Origin: JBQCEE01 sp051960575
GTDB taxonomy: Bacteria > Actinomycetota > Actinomycetes > Mycobacteriales > Jatrophihabitantaceae
Direction of reading: 5' to 3'
Assembly (NCBI RefSeq): GCF_051960575.1
Contig: NZ_JBQCEE010000282.1
Span: 1 to 20,827 of the forward strand
DNA length: 20,827 bases
The notes under the pieces are model-generated. The model was not told the DNA's origin and ran no database searches. It worked only from the letters and a program-made list of their open reading frames with translations. This document shows positions 8,801 through 15,592 of the stretch, piece by piece (the stretch's first letter is position 1; every line of letters begins with the position of its first letter). The translations under genes were made by a program, and so were the position numbers.

Positions 8801-10234
8801 TTCGGCCACGCGGCGGGCGACCGTCTCGGTGTCCGTGCCCAGCAGGGCGACGGTGTCCTGTCCCTGCTGCGGGCGGCAGTGTGGGAGCCACGCGGCCCAG
8901 CGCCACGCGTCCGCACCCTCGCGGTCGGTCAGCACGACGAACTGCACGTCGCGCGGGCTCTGCAGTACCGCGAGCTGCCCGACGAGCCACGGCCCGAGCG
9001 TGCGGGTGAGCTCGGGGCGCCCGGCGACACCGATGACCCCGGCCTCGCGCAGCGAGAGGGCGACGGGCACGTCGAGGGCGAGCCGCTCGACGTAGCGGCG
9101 GTGCTCGAGTTCGTCCGGATCCTCGACGACGACCTCGCTCGGCAGGTCGGCGGTGCCGACGCGCACGGTGAGGTGGTCGGGCGAGCTGCGCCGCCGCTCC
9201 CACAGCCGGGCCCGCGGGCCGGTCGCGATGAGCAGCAGGTTCGCGGCGTCCGGGTTGGCGGCCCGCCGGGCGGCACGCTCGGCACCCACGGCCGCGGCCG
9301 CGTCGGCCTCGATCGCGGCGAGCGTCGCGTGGTACTCCTTGAGCTGCAGCCGGTGGCTGCGCTTCCCCATCCGCCGCGAGCTGATCGCGTTGCCCGCGAG
9401 CATGAGCGGGGTCATCGCCGCCATGACGAGGTAGACGGGGTTGGCCATGACCACGGCCATGACGACGCCGAGCACGGTCGGCGCGAGGGCACCGAGGATC
9501 GGGATGCCGCCGCCGCGCGGGGGCACCGGGCGGCGCGGCAGGCGGAAGGCGGTCTGCCGCTCGGGCGGCAGCAGCCGGGGCGGCCGGTTGTAGTCGAGCC
9601 ACGGGCCGTCGGCCGACCGCTCGACCGCGGCGTCCGGCGGCGTCGGACGTGACACCTCGAGCAGCACCGGGCCGAGTTGCAGCTCGGCGCCGGGCTGCCA
9701 CGCGACGGGCCGGTCGCCGAGCTCGGCGCGGTCGAGCAGCGCCGCGGCGCCGGGTGCGGCGAGCACGGTGACCTCGCCGTGGCGGTCGACCTCGAGGGTG
9801 GCCGCGACGGGTGGCAGGCCTGCGTCCGGCAGGTGCAGGGGGCAGGACGGGTCGGCGCCGACGACCAGCGTGCCGGGGGGCGCGACGTGCACCGTGCCGG
9901 CGCCGGGACCGGCGACGACCCTGATCTCGGCGACCCCCTCGGGTTCGGCCACGAGGCTGACGCCCGGGTCGTCGAGCCCGACGACCACGCCGTCGACCAG
10001 CGCGCTCTCGGCGAGCGGGCAGTCGGGCGCGAGGGGCCGGCCGTCGACGTACAGCGTCGGGGCGCCGCCGCGTCGCGCCGACGCGTCGAGTGCGACCACC
10101 GCGCCGCCGCCGGCGGCGAACAGGTCGGCGACCCGCCGCGCGACCTCGGCGACGGGCGTCGTGGCGTCGGCCTCCAGCACGACATCGGCCACCCGCCCCC
10201 AGGCGGTGGCCGCAACCGTGAGTACGACGCGCAT
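5813..10234 (-). CDS. eccC: FtsK/SpoIIIE-type T7SS ATPase with fused ubiquitin-like and FHA-like domains
   Basis: This is the motor ATPase of a type VII secretion system, 1473 residues in one chain as in EssC/YukBA rather than split EccCa/EccCb. Residues 1-95 look like a YukD/EccD-type ubiquitin-like domain (LYVDGRPLAPDCPLAE, then VDGVVVGL). Residues about 100-190 form an FHA-like domain (GTLVVGADPSCPLHLPDAGL). Two membrane helices follow at about 243-287. Three FtsK/SpoIIIE modules come next. Module 1 is intact, with P-loop GTTGAGKS at 665-672 and Walker B LLIVIDEF near 770. Module 2 has GAPRSGRS near 1003 and LVLVDRWE. Module 3 has GPPKSGRS near 1297 and VLVMDDAE. Both later P-loops have Arg where Lys is expected. 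The ATG at 10234 is preceded closely by an in-frame stop, which fixes the start. The Shine-Dalgarno element is weak. A 68-bp gap separates it from the WXG100-like operon. Confidence 0.93.
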   Translation of the reverse strand: MRVVLTVAATAWGRVADVVLEADATTPVAEVARRVADLFAAGGGAVVALDASARRGGAPTLYVDGRPLAPDCPLAESALVDGVVVGLDDPGVSLVAEPEGVAEIRVVAGPGAGTVHVAPPGTLVVGADPSCPLHLPDAGLPPVAATLEVDRHGEVTVLAAPGAAALLDRAELGDRPVAWQPGAELQLGPVLLEVSRPTPPDAAVERSADGPWLDYNRPPRLLPPERQTAFRLPRRPVPPRGGGIPILGALAPTVLGVVMAVVMANPVYLVMAAMTPLMLAGNAISSRRMGKRSHRLQLKEYHATLAAIEADAAAAVGAERAARRAANPDAANLLLIATGPRARLWERRRSSPDHLTVRVGTADLPSEVVVEDPDELEHRRYVERLALDVPVALSLREAGVIGVAGRPELTRTLGPWLVGQLAVLQSPRDVQFVVLTDREGADAWRWAAWLPHCRPQQGQDTVALLGTDTETVARRVAELTAVLSARRAAVARREVVADPDIVVVLDGARRLRALPGVVGLLRDGSALGVHAICLDADERLLPEECGAVITAGPAGTASGGGLRVQQQHADTVDGVRPDLVPAAWYQRVARAMAPVRDVSDADDDAVLPSAARLLDVLELEPPTPEAVVGRWTVQPASTAATVGISLDGPFAIDLRRDGPHGLVAGTTGAGKSELLQTLVASLAVANRPDAMTFVLVDYKGGAAFKDCVDLPHTVGMVTDLDTHLVERALTSLSAELTRREHILAGAGAKDIEDYADAAARDRGLAPLPRLLIVIDEFASMARELPDFVTGLVNIAQRGRSLGIHLLLATQRPTGVVSPEIRANTNLRIALRMTDPSESSDVIDAPDAARISKGTPGRAYGRLGPAWLVPFQAGRGGGRRPGTRGAHERREVWAQVLDRDDLGRPPAQPPQRGGAVEQEELTDLAVLVQAIRGADARLGLPPQHSPWLPALPDLLTTDELARIGGVPDGAVPSVPFALEDLPGQQARRVAAIEWSRFGHLFIAGAPRSGRSQALRTIAGMVAAHVSTADVHLYGIDCGNGALLPLTALPHCGAVVQRTQAERATRLITRLKAEVLRRQELLGAGGFADITEQRAAAAPDERLPHLLVLVDRWEGFVPSLGELDGGALTEALWMVLREGASVGVHVVISGDRSLLTGRISALTEDKLVLRLTDRGDFSLVGLNPRKIPEEMPQGRAFRADSGIETHVAVLGADPSGPAQAEQLRVIAAEAAERDRKVPRARRPFRVDVLPSRLPFAEAWTMRADDVKRPLWGLVGVGGDELLALGPDLAAGAPTFLVAGPPKSGRSSVLVSMVRSFLEGGAEVVITAPRPSPLRDLAGTPGVRAVLTDDDLTETLLASHLDQGDDPVVLVMDDAELHKEISGKDWLRAFIRSAPDRSRGIVIAGNAADVASGFSGWQIDVKKQRQGALLSPQDLTDGDLIGVRVPRSSIGGQIQPGRALLHLGDNELVAVQVPIG

Positions 10235-10240
10235 CAGGTC

Positions 10241-10263
10241 CCGATCGTGTCAGGACCGATCGT
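10241..10263. repeat. Direct repeat CCGATCGT in the divergent intergenic region
   Basis: Two copies of CCGATCGT (10241-10248 and 10256-10263) start 15 bases apart, just upstream of the eccC start codon, within the 148-bp region shared with the divergent plus-strand pair. GATCG elements within them also form short inverted repeats. The layout would suit a regulator binding site, but two short copies in GC-rich DNA can occur by chance. Confidence 0.25.
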
Positions 10264-10382
10264 CACGGACGCCGCCAGGGGAGGCAAATCCGCCCATGCC
10301 CGCTCAAACTCGCGGTCTCCGTGTCACCATGTCCCAGCGACACGACGGAGCGGTGGGTGTGAGCGAGCCGAGGCTGGACGAT

Positions 10383-10781
10383 ATGACCGCGACCGAGCCC
10401 CGCGGCGCGCCGTACCGGCGCCTGGTCTGGGCGTTCGTCGCCTGGCCCGCAGTGCTCGCTGCGTGGCTGCCCTTCGCGTTCACGCCCGCTCGCCTCATGC
10501 GCATCGCGTACGAGGTGTTCGGCTGGGCGCTGCTCCCTGTCGCGCTCGCCGAGCTGCTACTCGTCTGGCGCGAACAGGCCGTCCTCGCACGTGACCGCGA
10601 GCTGGGGCGTCGATGGTTTCTGGTGCTCGCCCTCGCCGTGCTGCTCACCGTGGGCTTCCGGTCTTGGATCGGGCTCGGGGCCATCGTCGTCGCCGAGGTC
10701 CTGCTCCTCCGGTGGCGTCGCTGGGCCCGACGCGCGACGGCTCTGGGCCTCGTCGAGGACATGCACGAGCCGATCGCATGA
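10383..10781 (+). CDS. Small four-helix membrane protein beside eccC
   Basis: The product is 132 residues from the ATG at 10383, which has a GAGG element 9 bases upstream. A GTG at 10359 with a good GGAG element 8 bases before it is an equally possible start and would add 8 residues. Four hydrophobic segments lie at about 13-32, 38-59, 73-89 and 94-111, with the basic segment RWRRWARRATA after the last. I recognise no family. It is transcribed divergently from eccC, and its stop overlaps the ATG of the following gene (ATGA). It resembles the membrane protein at 2938-3540 in number of spans and in being paired with a W-protein gene. Its role is unknown. Confidence 0.75.
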   Translation: MTATEPRGAPYRRLVWAFVAWPAVLAAWLPFAFTPARLMRIAYEVFGWALLPVALAELLLVWREQAVLARDRELGRRWFLVLALAVLLTVGFRSWIGLGAIVVAEVLLLRWRRWARRATALGLVEDMHEPIA

Positions 10782-11401
10782 GCGAGCCCGGCGGAGCGGA
10801 GCATCGGCTCGTCATCGACTTCGATCCGACCCGTTGGGTGCTCGTGCCGCCGCCGGAGGCCGGGGGTGCCACCCGCGCCTGGGCCGAGCGGGCCGCGAGA
10901 GCCTGGGCGAAGGACACCAACCGCGGCCGGGCATGGGCCACCAGGTTCGCCGCGGATCTCGAAGGGCTGGGCGGCATCCCCTGAGCCCAGCGGTGGGACG
11001 CGCGTCTGCTGCACGTCGTGATATCCGACGGGCGGATTCCGTCCCTGGCGCTCGTCCACCTCGGTCTGGAGACCGTGGACGACGGCCAGGGCCGACTCGT
11101 CGCCGAACTGGTCCGGGCCGACCGGGCGGAACTCACCGAGCCGCCTCGCGTCGACCGCGTGCGGCTCCTGACGGGCGAGCAGGCGACCTGGGTCGTGCAC
11201 TACCGGCACGGCGTGACGGCCGGTGCGGGACCCGATCCGGACTCGGTCTCGATCTCGGTGCACCTTGTCTGGACATTGCGTCCAGGGCTCGAGGCGTGGC
11301 TCACCAGCGTCTCGCCCGAACTGCGTCGCACCGTTGCCCTGCACGACGACCTGGTCGCCCTCGCCGCCGCGGTGCGCATGATCCCGGTGACGCCATCATG
11401 A
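10778..11401 (+). pseudogene. W-protein gene interrupted by an in-frame TGA
   Basis: The frame opens at an ATG overlapping the membrane-protein stop and shows the family signature VIDFDPTRWVLVP followed by WAERAARAWA, matching the W-protein at 3540-4106. Codon 69 is TGA (10982-10984). The same frame then continues without interruption to 11401, and its downstream residues again match the family layout (LLHVVISDG and SLALVHLGL, then SVSISVHLVWTL and a final helix). With the stop ignored, the gene would encode about 207 residues, close to its paralogues. No frameshift is involved, so one base change from CGA (Arg) or TGG (Trp) would explain it. A GTG at 11018 could restart translation, but its ribosome binding site is poor. 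A 9-codon frame (ATG at 11398) overlaps the final stop and may be a remnant of another coupled gene. Confidence 0.75.
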
Positions 11402-11463
11402 CGAGCGGGTTCGCGGTCGCGCACTGACCGGCCGCCTCACCGCGGTCTCCGGTGTCGACCCGA

Positions 11464-11494
11464 GACGGTGACCGGCCGAGCGCCGGTCACCGTC
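11464..11494. terminator. Bidirectional terminator-like hairpin between convergent genes
   Basis: A perfect 13-bp inverted repeat (GACGGTGACCGGC / GCCGGTCACCGTC) with the 5-base loop CGAGC lies 62 bases after the plus-strand gene and 6 bases past the stop of the minus-strand WXG100 gene. It has no T tract, as is common for hairpin terminators in high-GC actinobacteria. The position between converging transcripts supports use from both sides. Confidence 0.75.
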
Positions 11495-11500
11495 CACCGG

Positions 11501-11797
11501 TCACTTGCCGAGCGAGTTGGCCAGCTGCGAGTCGGTGTCCGACAGCGCGTGCGCGGCGTTCTTGAGGAAGCTGCTCATGCCCTCGAGACCGCCGATGGTC
11601 TTCGTCGCGCCGTCGTTGAACTCGGCGTAGGACGAGTCGAACGCCTTCGACGAGCGGTCGGTGACGTACCCGGCCGCGACGAGCCCGTCGATGAGGCGCT
11701 TGAGCTCGCTCAGCTTCGCCTCGATCTCGTGCTGCCCGTTGACGAGACGCCCCGCGGCGTCCTCCATGTCCTGGTAGGTGACATTCAGGTTGGCCAT
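11501..11797 (-). CDS. WXG100 family protein without the WxG motif
   Basis: The product is 98 residues with two long helices. The turn reads AAGYVTDRSS in place of WxG, followed by AFDSSYAEFNDGA and TIGGLEGMSSFL. This variant of the WXG100 family, with an aromatic-Val-Thr turn, is common in actinobacteria. Proteins of this type dimerise and are exported by, or serve, EccC-type machines. There is no YxxxD/E signal after helix 2, so export may depend on a partner. A GGGAG element lies 7 bases before the ATG at 11797. The gene is 54 bp behind the LysM/BTAD gene and just before the strong terminator, so it is probably the last gene of that transcript. eccC is about 1.3 kb further on, and they are likely functionally linked. 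Confidence 0.9.
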   Translation of the reverse strand: MANLNVTYQDMEDAAGRLVNGQHEIEAKLSELKRLIDGLVAAGYVTDRSSKAFDSSYAEFNDGATKTIGGLEGMSSFLKNAAHALSDTDSQLANSLGK

Positions 11798-11851
11798 GCG
11801 ACTGCTCCCTCACCGGTTGGATTGACTGGTACTGCCCGCAGGGCCGGTCGG

Positions 11852-14635
11852 TCAGGCACTGCGCGCCCCGTCCGGGGCGAGATGCGCGACGAGCGCATCG
11901 GTCTCGGGCTCGGCACGCACGCGGTGCGCGTCGAGCGTCTGGTACAGCTCGTCGGCGACGGCCGCCGCGGGCTCCGGCCCGCGGTCGCCGACCAGCACGA
12001 GCAGGTCGCGCCAGAGCGGCTCGGACGTCGGCACGAGCAGCAGGCCGCGCCGCAGCACGGCCTCGGCCTGGTCGGCGCTGTCGGCGCGCTGCTGGGCGAG
12101 CAGCAGGTGCGCCGCCCGCCGCACGGCGACCGTGGCGGCCAGGCGGGTCTCGCGACCGGCCCGGGCGAAGGCGAGCCAGGCGTATCGGCCCGGCGGCGTC
12201 GCCGAGAACGCCTCACCGCGGATCAGCTCGACGGCGCGCCGCAGGCGGTCGAGCTCACCGTCACCGCCCGTGGCGAGCGCGGCGAACACGTCGCGGTCGA
12301 CCCGCACGTCGTCGGTGAGCCGCCACCGGCCGTCGACCTGCTCGAGGCCGCGGCGGCCGCCGTACTCGAGCCAGGCGACCGCCTCGCGCATCGTCGCCGC
12401 GAACACGTCGTCGCCGACGCCGCGCGGCCAGAGCGACGCGCGCAACACGGCGTCGTGCACGCCGTCGGGATGCAGGGCGACGGCGACGACCAGCTCGGTC
12501 AGCAGCGGCACGCGGCGCGGCTCGACCGGCCCGGGCGCGGTGACCCGGACAGGGCCGAGCAGCTGCACCGACGCCCATGCCGGGCCGGTGTCGGGCACCG
12601 CGCGGGGCGCTGCGTCGGCACGGCCGGCGGGCGCCACGGGCGTCGGCGTGCCGGTGAGGCTGCGGGTGGTGTCGGTGCGGGCGGCGACCGCGTCGTCGAC
12701 CAGCTCGCGGACGGTGGCCAGCCCGGCGCGGCCGAGGCGATGCGCCGTGGCCGTGGCGCCGAGCACGCCGAGGTCGAGCCGCCCGTCGGCGCCGACGACG
12801 AAGCGCCAGCGCGCGGGCCGGGTGTCGCCGACGACGAGCACCGCGTGCTGCGAGCGCCCGGTACCGACCACCGCGGCGAGGCGTTCGACCTCGTCCGGCG
12901 TGGGCGGCCCGGACAGCACGAGCAGGTGCGGACGCCACCCCGCGTCGCGCCGCAGCTGCCGGCCCGCGAGCACGCCGTCGAGGCCGAGCTGCTCGCGCAG
13001 CCGTGCGGCCCGCTCGTGCTCGCGCTCGAGGTCGGCGAGGATCGGTGCCAGGTGGTCGACCGCGGTGATGGCGGGATCGAGCGACGCGATGTCGCGGCCG
13101 TCGGCGAAGCCGACGAGGGTGACCCGCGCGCCGTCGCTCCAGGCGCTGGTGGCGAGCTGCACACCCATCGCCGTGACGAGGTCGCGGGCGCGGTCGAGGT
13201 CGCCCGCGACGGCGACCAGCCCGGGGGCCTGCTCGAGGTCGACGAACAGGTCGTGCCCGTCGTCATGACCGACGGCGACCAGGGCCGGGAAGGGCGCGGC
13301 CACGTCCGCCGCGACGACGACGCGGTCGGTGTCGTCGAGGGCCGCCGACCAGGCGCCGGACTCGCCCACGGCCCACGGCGCCGGCGGGTCGCCCGCATCG
13401 CCACCGGCCAGGTGCAGGTCGACCCGCTCGTCGGACACCCAGGCCACGACGGGCTGCGGCAGGACGCGGCCCTGTACGCGCCGGGCGGCGGCGAGGGCGC
13501 GCAGGGCGTGGTCGAGCCGGCGGGCACGGCCGAGGTCGGCGATGAGGGCGAGCGCGTCGGCCGCCTCGTCGGTGGGGGCCAGCGGCCCGCGGCGGCGGCC
13601 GACGGCGAGCAGCAGGCCGGCGGCCATCAACCCGCCGCCGAGCAGGCGCGGGTCGAGCCCGCCGAGGTCGGCGGCGGCGTGCGTCGTCGCCTGCACGACA
13701 CCCCCGACGGCCGTGCCCGTCGTGGCGGTCGTGGTGGTCGTGGCAGTGGCGCCCGCTCCGCCCGCGCCTCGGGTCGTCGCGGCGGTCGCACCGCTCGCAC
13801 CGCCGACCGCCGACGTGCCGGACGTCGCGCGCTGCGCCGAGGCGTCGGACGCGGTCGCGGGCGCCGCGTGGCGGGCCGCGGTGTGGGCGTCGTGCACGCC
13901 CGGGCCGGTCGCGTCCGCGGGCAGGCGCAGTTCCCATCCCGGCCGGATCAGGTCGGCGTCGGTGAGCCGGGCGCCGTCGACCTGCACGCGGTCGTGGTTG
14001 AGCGCGTAGATCTCCTTCCAGCGCAGCGGGTCGTTGAGGGTGCGTTCGGCGATGTCCCACAGGCAGTCGTGGTGACGGCCCTCGGGCGGCGAGACGACGT
14101 AGTACTTCAGCGCGGCCGTCGGCGCCGCGGGCGTCGCCCGGTGCTCGGCAACCGGGGCCGCCGTCGCCGGCGCGACAGCCACCGTCGCGGCCGGCGGCCG
14201 CACCGGCTGGCTCGCACCGCCGCCGTGCGGGAAGGACGCCGTGGCGGCGCCGCCGAGCAGCAGCGCGGCCGCGACCAGTCGCCGGGCGAGGGCCTGGCTG
14301 CTGCCGCCGAGGGCGACCGAGTGGGGCAGCCGCCCACGCCGGACGGCCCGCCACTCGGCCAGCAGGCAGACGACGAAGTGCGCCCAGACCGCCCAGACGA
14401 GGCAGGCGATGACCTTGACGACGAGCGTCGCCGACAGCGACTGCGTCAGCCACTCACGCGACGGGGCCGAGCGGGGCAGCGGGTAGCCGACGAACACCGC
14501 GAGGGCGACCGGCACGCCGATGACCAGCACGAGCAGGCCGAGTACGCCGAGCAGGCCGAGCCGGATCTCACGGCCGCGGTCCGCCGGTGCACCGGCGCGC
14601 GGCAGCCGGTCGGGTGGTCGCGACACCGTCGTCAT
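11852..14635 (-). CDS. Membrane protein with LysM domain and C-terminal BTAD-type region
   Basis: The product is 927 residues. Membrane segments lie at about 26-52 and 68-92, with a further hydrophobic stretch at 118-134. A LysM-like domain spans about 177-237 (YYVVSPPEG...LWDIAERTL and ...ALNHDR...IRPGWELRLP). A long Ala/Thr/Gly-rich linker leads to another hydrophobic segment near 335 (LLGGGLMAAGLLLAVGRR). The central part has alternating strands and helices. From about residue 688 the sequence resembles the winged-helix plus BTAD tandem of SARP-type regulators (QLLGPVRVT, LLTELVVAVALHPDGV, then helical repeats to the end). The ATG has a GGAGG element 8 bases upstream. Similar LysM-BTAD membrane proteins occur beside Tad clusters in actinobacteria. 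Since it is membrane anchored, envelope-linked sensing or scaffolding is as plausible as transcriptional control. Confidence 0.85.
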   Translation of the reverse strand: MTTVSRPPDRLPRAGAPADRGREIRLGLLGVLGLLVLVIGVPVALAVFVGYPLPRSAPSREWLTQSLSATLVVKVIACLVWAVWAHFVVCLLAEWRAVRRGRLPHSVALGGSSQALARRLVAAALLLGGAATASFPHGGGASQPVRPPAATVAVAPATAAPVAEHRATPAAPTAALKYYVVSPPEGRHHDCLWDIAERTLNDPLRWKEIYALNHDRVQVDGARLTDADLIRPGWELRLPADATGPGVHDAHTAARHAAPATASDASAQRATSGTSAVGGASGATAATTRGAGGAGATATTTTTATTGTAVGGVVQATTHAAADLGGLDPRLLGGGLMAAGLLLAVGRRRGPLAPTDEAADALALIADLGRARRLDHALRALAAARRVQGRVLPQPVVAWVSDERVDLHLAGGDAGDPPAPWAVGESGAWSAALDDTDRVVVAADVAAPFPALVAVGHDDGHDLFVDLEQAPGLVAVAGDLDRARDLVTAMGVQLATSAWSDGARVTLVGFADGRDIASLDPAITAVDHLAPILADLEREHERAARLREQLGLDGVLAGRQLRRDAGWRPHLLVLSGPPTPDEVERLAAVVGTGRSQHAVLVVGDTRPARWRFVVGADGRLDLGVLGATATAHRLGRAGLATVRELVDDAVAARTDTTRSLTGTPTPVAPAGRADAAPRAVPDTGPAWASVQLLGPVRVTAPGPVEPRRVPLLTELVVAVALHPDGVHDAVLRASLWPRGVGDDVFAATMREAVAWLEYGGRRGLEQVDGRWRLTDDVRVDRDVFAALATGGDGELDRLRRAVELIRGEAFSATPPGRYAWLAFARAGRETRLAATVAVRRAAHLLLAQQRADSADQAEAVLRRGLLLVPTSEPLWRDLLVLVGDRGPEPAAAVADELYQTLDAHRVRAEPETDALVAHLAPDGARSA

Positions 14636-14717
14636 CGAAGGCCCTCCCGCCGCGAGACGAATATGGTCGGTACGGACAGGCTAGGCGAATCCGGGCACCC
14701 CCGTCGATTCGGATCGA

Positions 14718-15179
14718 TCAACATGCGTCCGCCGCCGTCAGTCCTTCGAACGGACGCGCGTGCGCGACACCGGTCGCCGAGAGCTTCGTGACCCCGACCA
14801 TGCCGAGCAGCGTCGGCTCGATCTGCAGCACCACCTGGGTGTTCACCACGATCCGCGCGGTCGCGTCACCGCAGGTCGTCGCGTCGCTGAACCCGGTCAG
14901 CCGGCACGACACGACGTGCACGCTGCTGTTGCCCCCGACGGCCCGGCGGCAGTAGTCGTCGACGCGCTGCTGGGCCAGCTGGAAGTTCAGCTGCAGCACC
15001 GTCGAACTGGGCACGATCGCGCTCGCCCCGGCCCGTGCGGCCTCCTCGGCGTAGGCCTGCGCCGAACCGCGCGCCTGCAGGTCGCGCGAGCCGTCGACGA
15101 CCAGCCCGCCGAGCAGCAGCAGCCCCAGGATCACCCCGGGCACCAGCGGCAGGATCGACCCCCGGTCGTCGCGTCTCAT
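14718..15179 (-). CDS. TadG-like pilus assembly protein (short)
   Basis: The product is 153 residues. It begins MRRDDRGSILPLVPGVILGL with a single N-terminal membrane helix running to about residue 28, then VVDGSRDLQARGSAQAYAEEA, the layout of the TadG-like N-terminal domain (a helix ending in VDG, followed by an Ala-rich amphipathic helix). The remaining part has four cysteines (in DDYCRR, VVSCRL, TTCGD and the last residue), probably paired outside the membrane. Full TadG proteins with a von Willebrand domain are much longer; this short form is usual in actinobacterial clusters. Its ATG overlaps the stop of the preceding gene (ATGA). Because that gene carries a premature stop, coupled expression of this one may be reduced. 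Confidence 0.85.
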   Translation of the reverse strand: MRRDDRGSILPLVPGVILGLLLLGGLVVDGSRDLQARGSAQAYAEEAARAGASAIVPSSTVLQLNFQLAQQRVDDYCRRAVGGNSSVHVVSCRLTGFSDATTCGDATARIVVNTQVVLQIEPTLLGMVGVTKLSATGVAHARPFEGLTAADAC

Positions 15180-15592
15180 CCGAGGCTCCGGTTCGGGTCG
15201 ACCATGCTCGAGAACTGCGAGTTCACGGTGAGCGAGCCGGGGATGCCGCCGACGCTGTCGGAGAGCGCGTAGACGCAGGTCGAGCGCACGGTCAGCGTCT
15301 CGCCCGGCTGCAGCTCGCCGGCCGGCTCGATCGTCACGCGCAGCGTCTGCAGACAGCTCGGCGATCCCGTCCCGACCTCGTCGCGCACGGTCTGCGTCGC
15401 GATGCGCAGCGCCTGGTCTTAGTCTTTGCTGCGCGACGCCGCCGGGGCGGCGTCGCGCGTGCCCGCGTCCAGCACACCGTTGGTCTCGGCGATGAGCCCG
15501 AAGGCGAAGATCAGCCCGAAGACGGCCAGGATCAGCGGCGCCGTCAGCACGTACTCGAGCGACAGCGCCCCTCGGTCGCGGTGCTGCCTCAT
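15176..15592 (-). pseudogene. TadE-like pseudopilin gene interrupted by an in-frame TAA
   Basis: The ATG at 15592 overlaps the stop of the upstream tadE gene (ATGA). The frame encodes MRQHRDRGALSLEYVLTAPL, a prepilin-type N-terminus with Glu five residues after the Gly cleavage site and one membrane helix. Codon 58 is TAA (15419-15421). The same frame continues past it with DQALRIATQTVRDEV and a typical TadE C-terminal part with two cysteines (SPSCLQTLRV and RSTCVYAL). It ends exactly in the ATGA overlap with the TadG-like gene. Without the stop the protein would be 138 residues, the normal size. One base change from TAC or TAT (Tyr) explains it. A GTG at 15388 could reinitiate weakly. Alternatively the 57-residue product might act as a minimal Flp-like pilin. 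Confidence 0.85.
15431..15458. repeat. Perfect 13-bp inverted repeat inside the broken tadE-like gene
   Basis: GCGCGACGCCGCC and its exact reverse complement flank a GG core, just upstream (in the minus-strand sense) of the premature TAA. The arms encode the RDAAPAAS stretch. The structure would form a very stable mRNA hairpin ending about 9 bases before the stop codon. It has no T tract. Confidence 0.6.

Noticed and set aside
10982..10984. TGA as a selenocysteine codon
   Set aside because: The paralogues do not suggest Cys at the aligned place, no redox motif is near, and no clear SECIS-like hairpin follows the codon.
13700..13760. Repetitive GTCGTGG-type DNA as a possible tandem repeat element
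   Set aside because: It simply encodes the Ala/Thr/Gly-rich linker of the LysM-BTAD protein and has no regular period.
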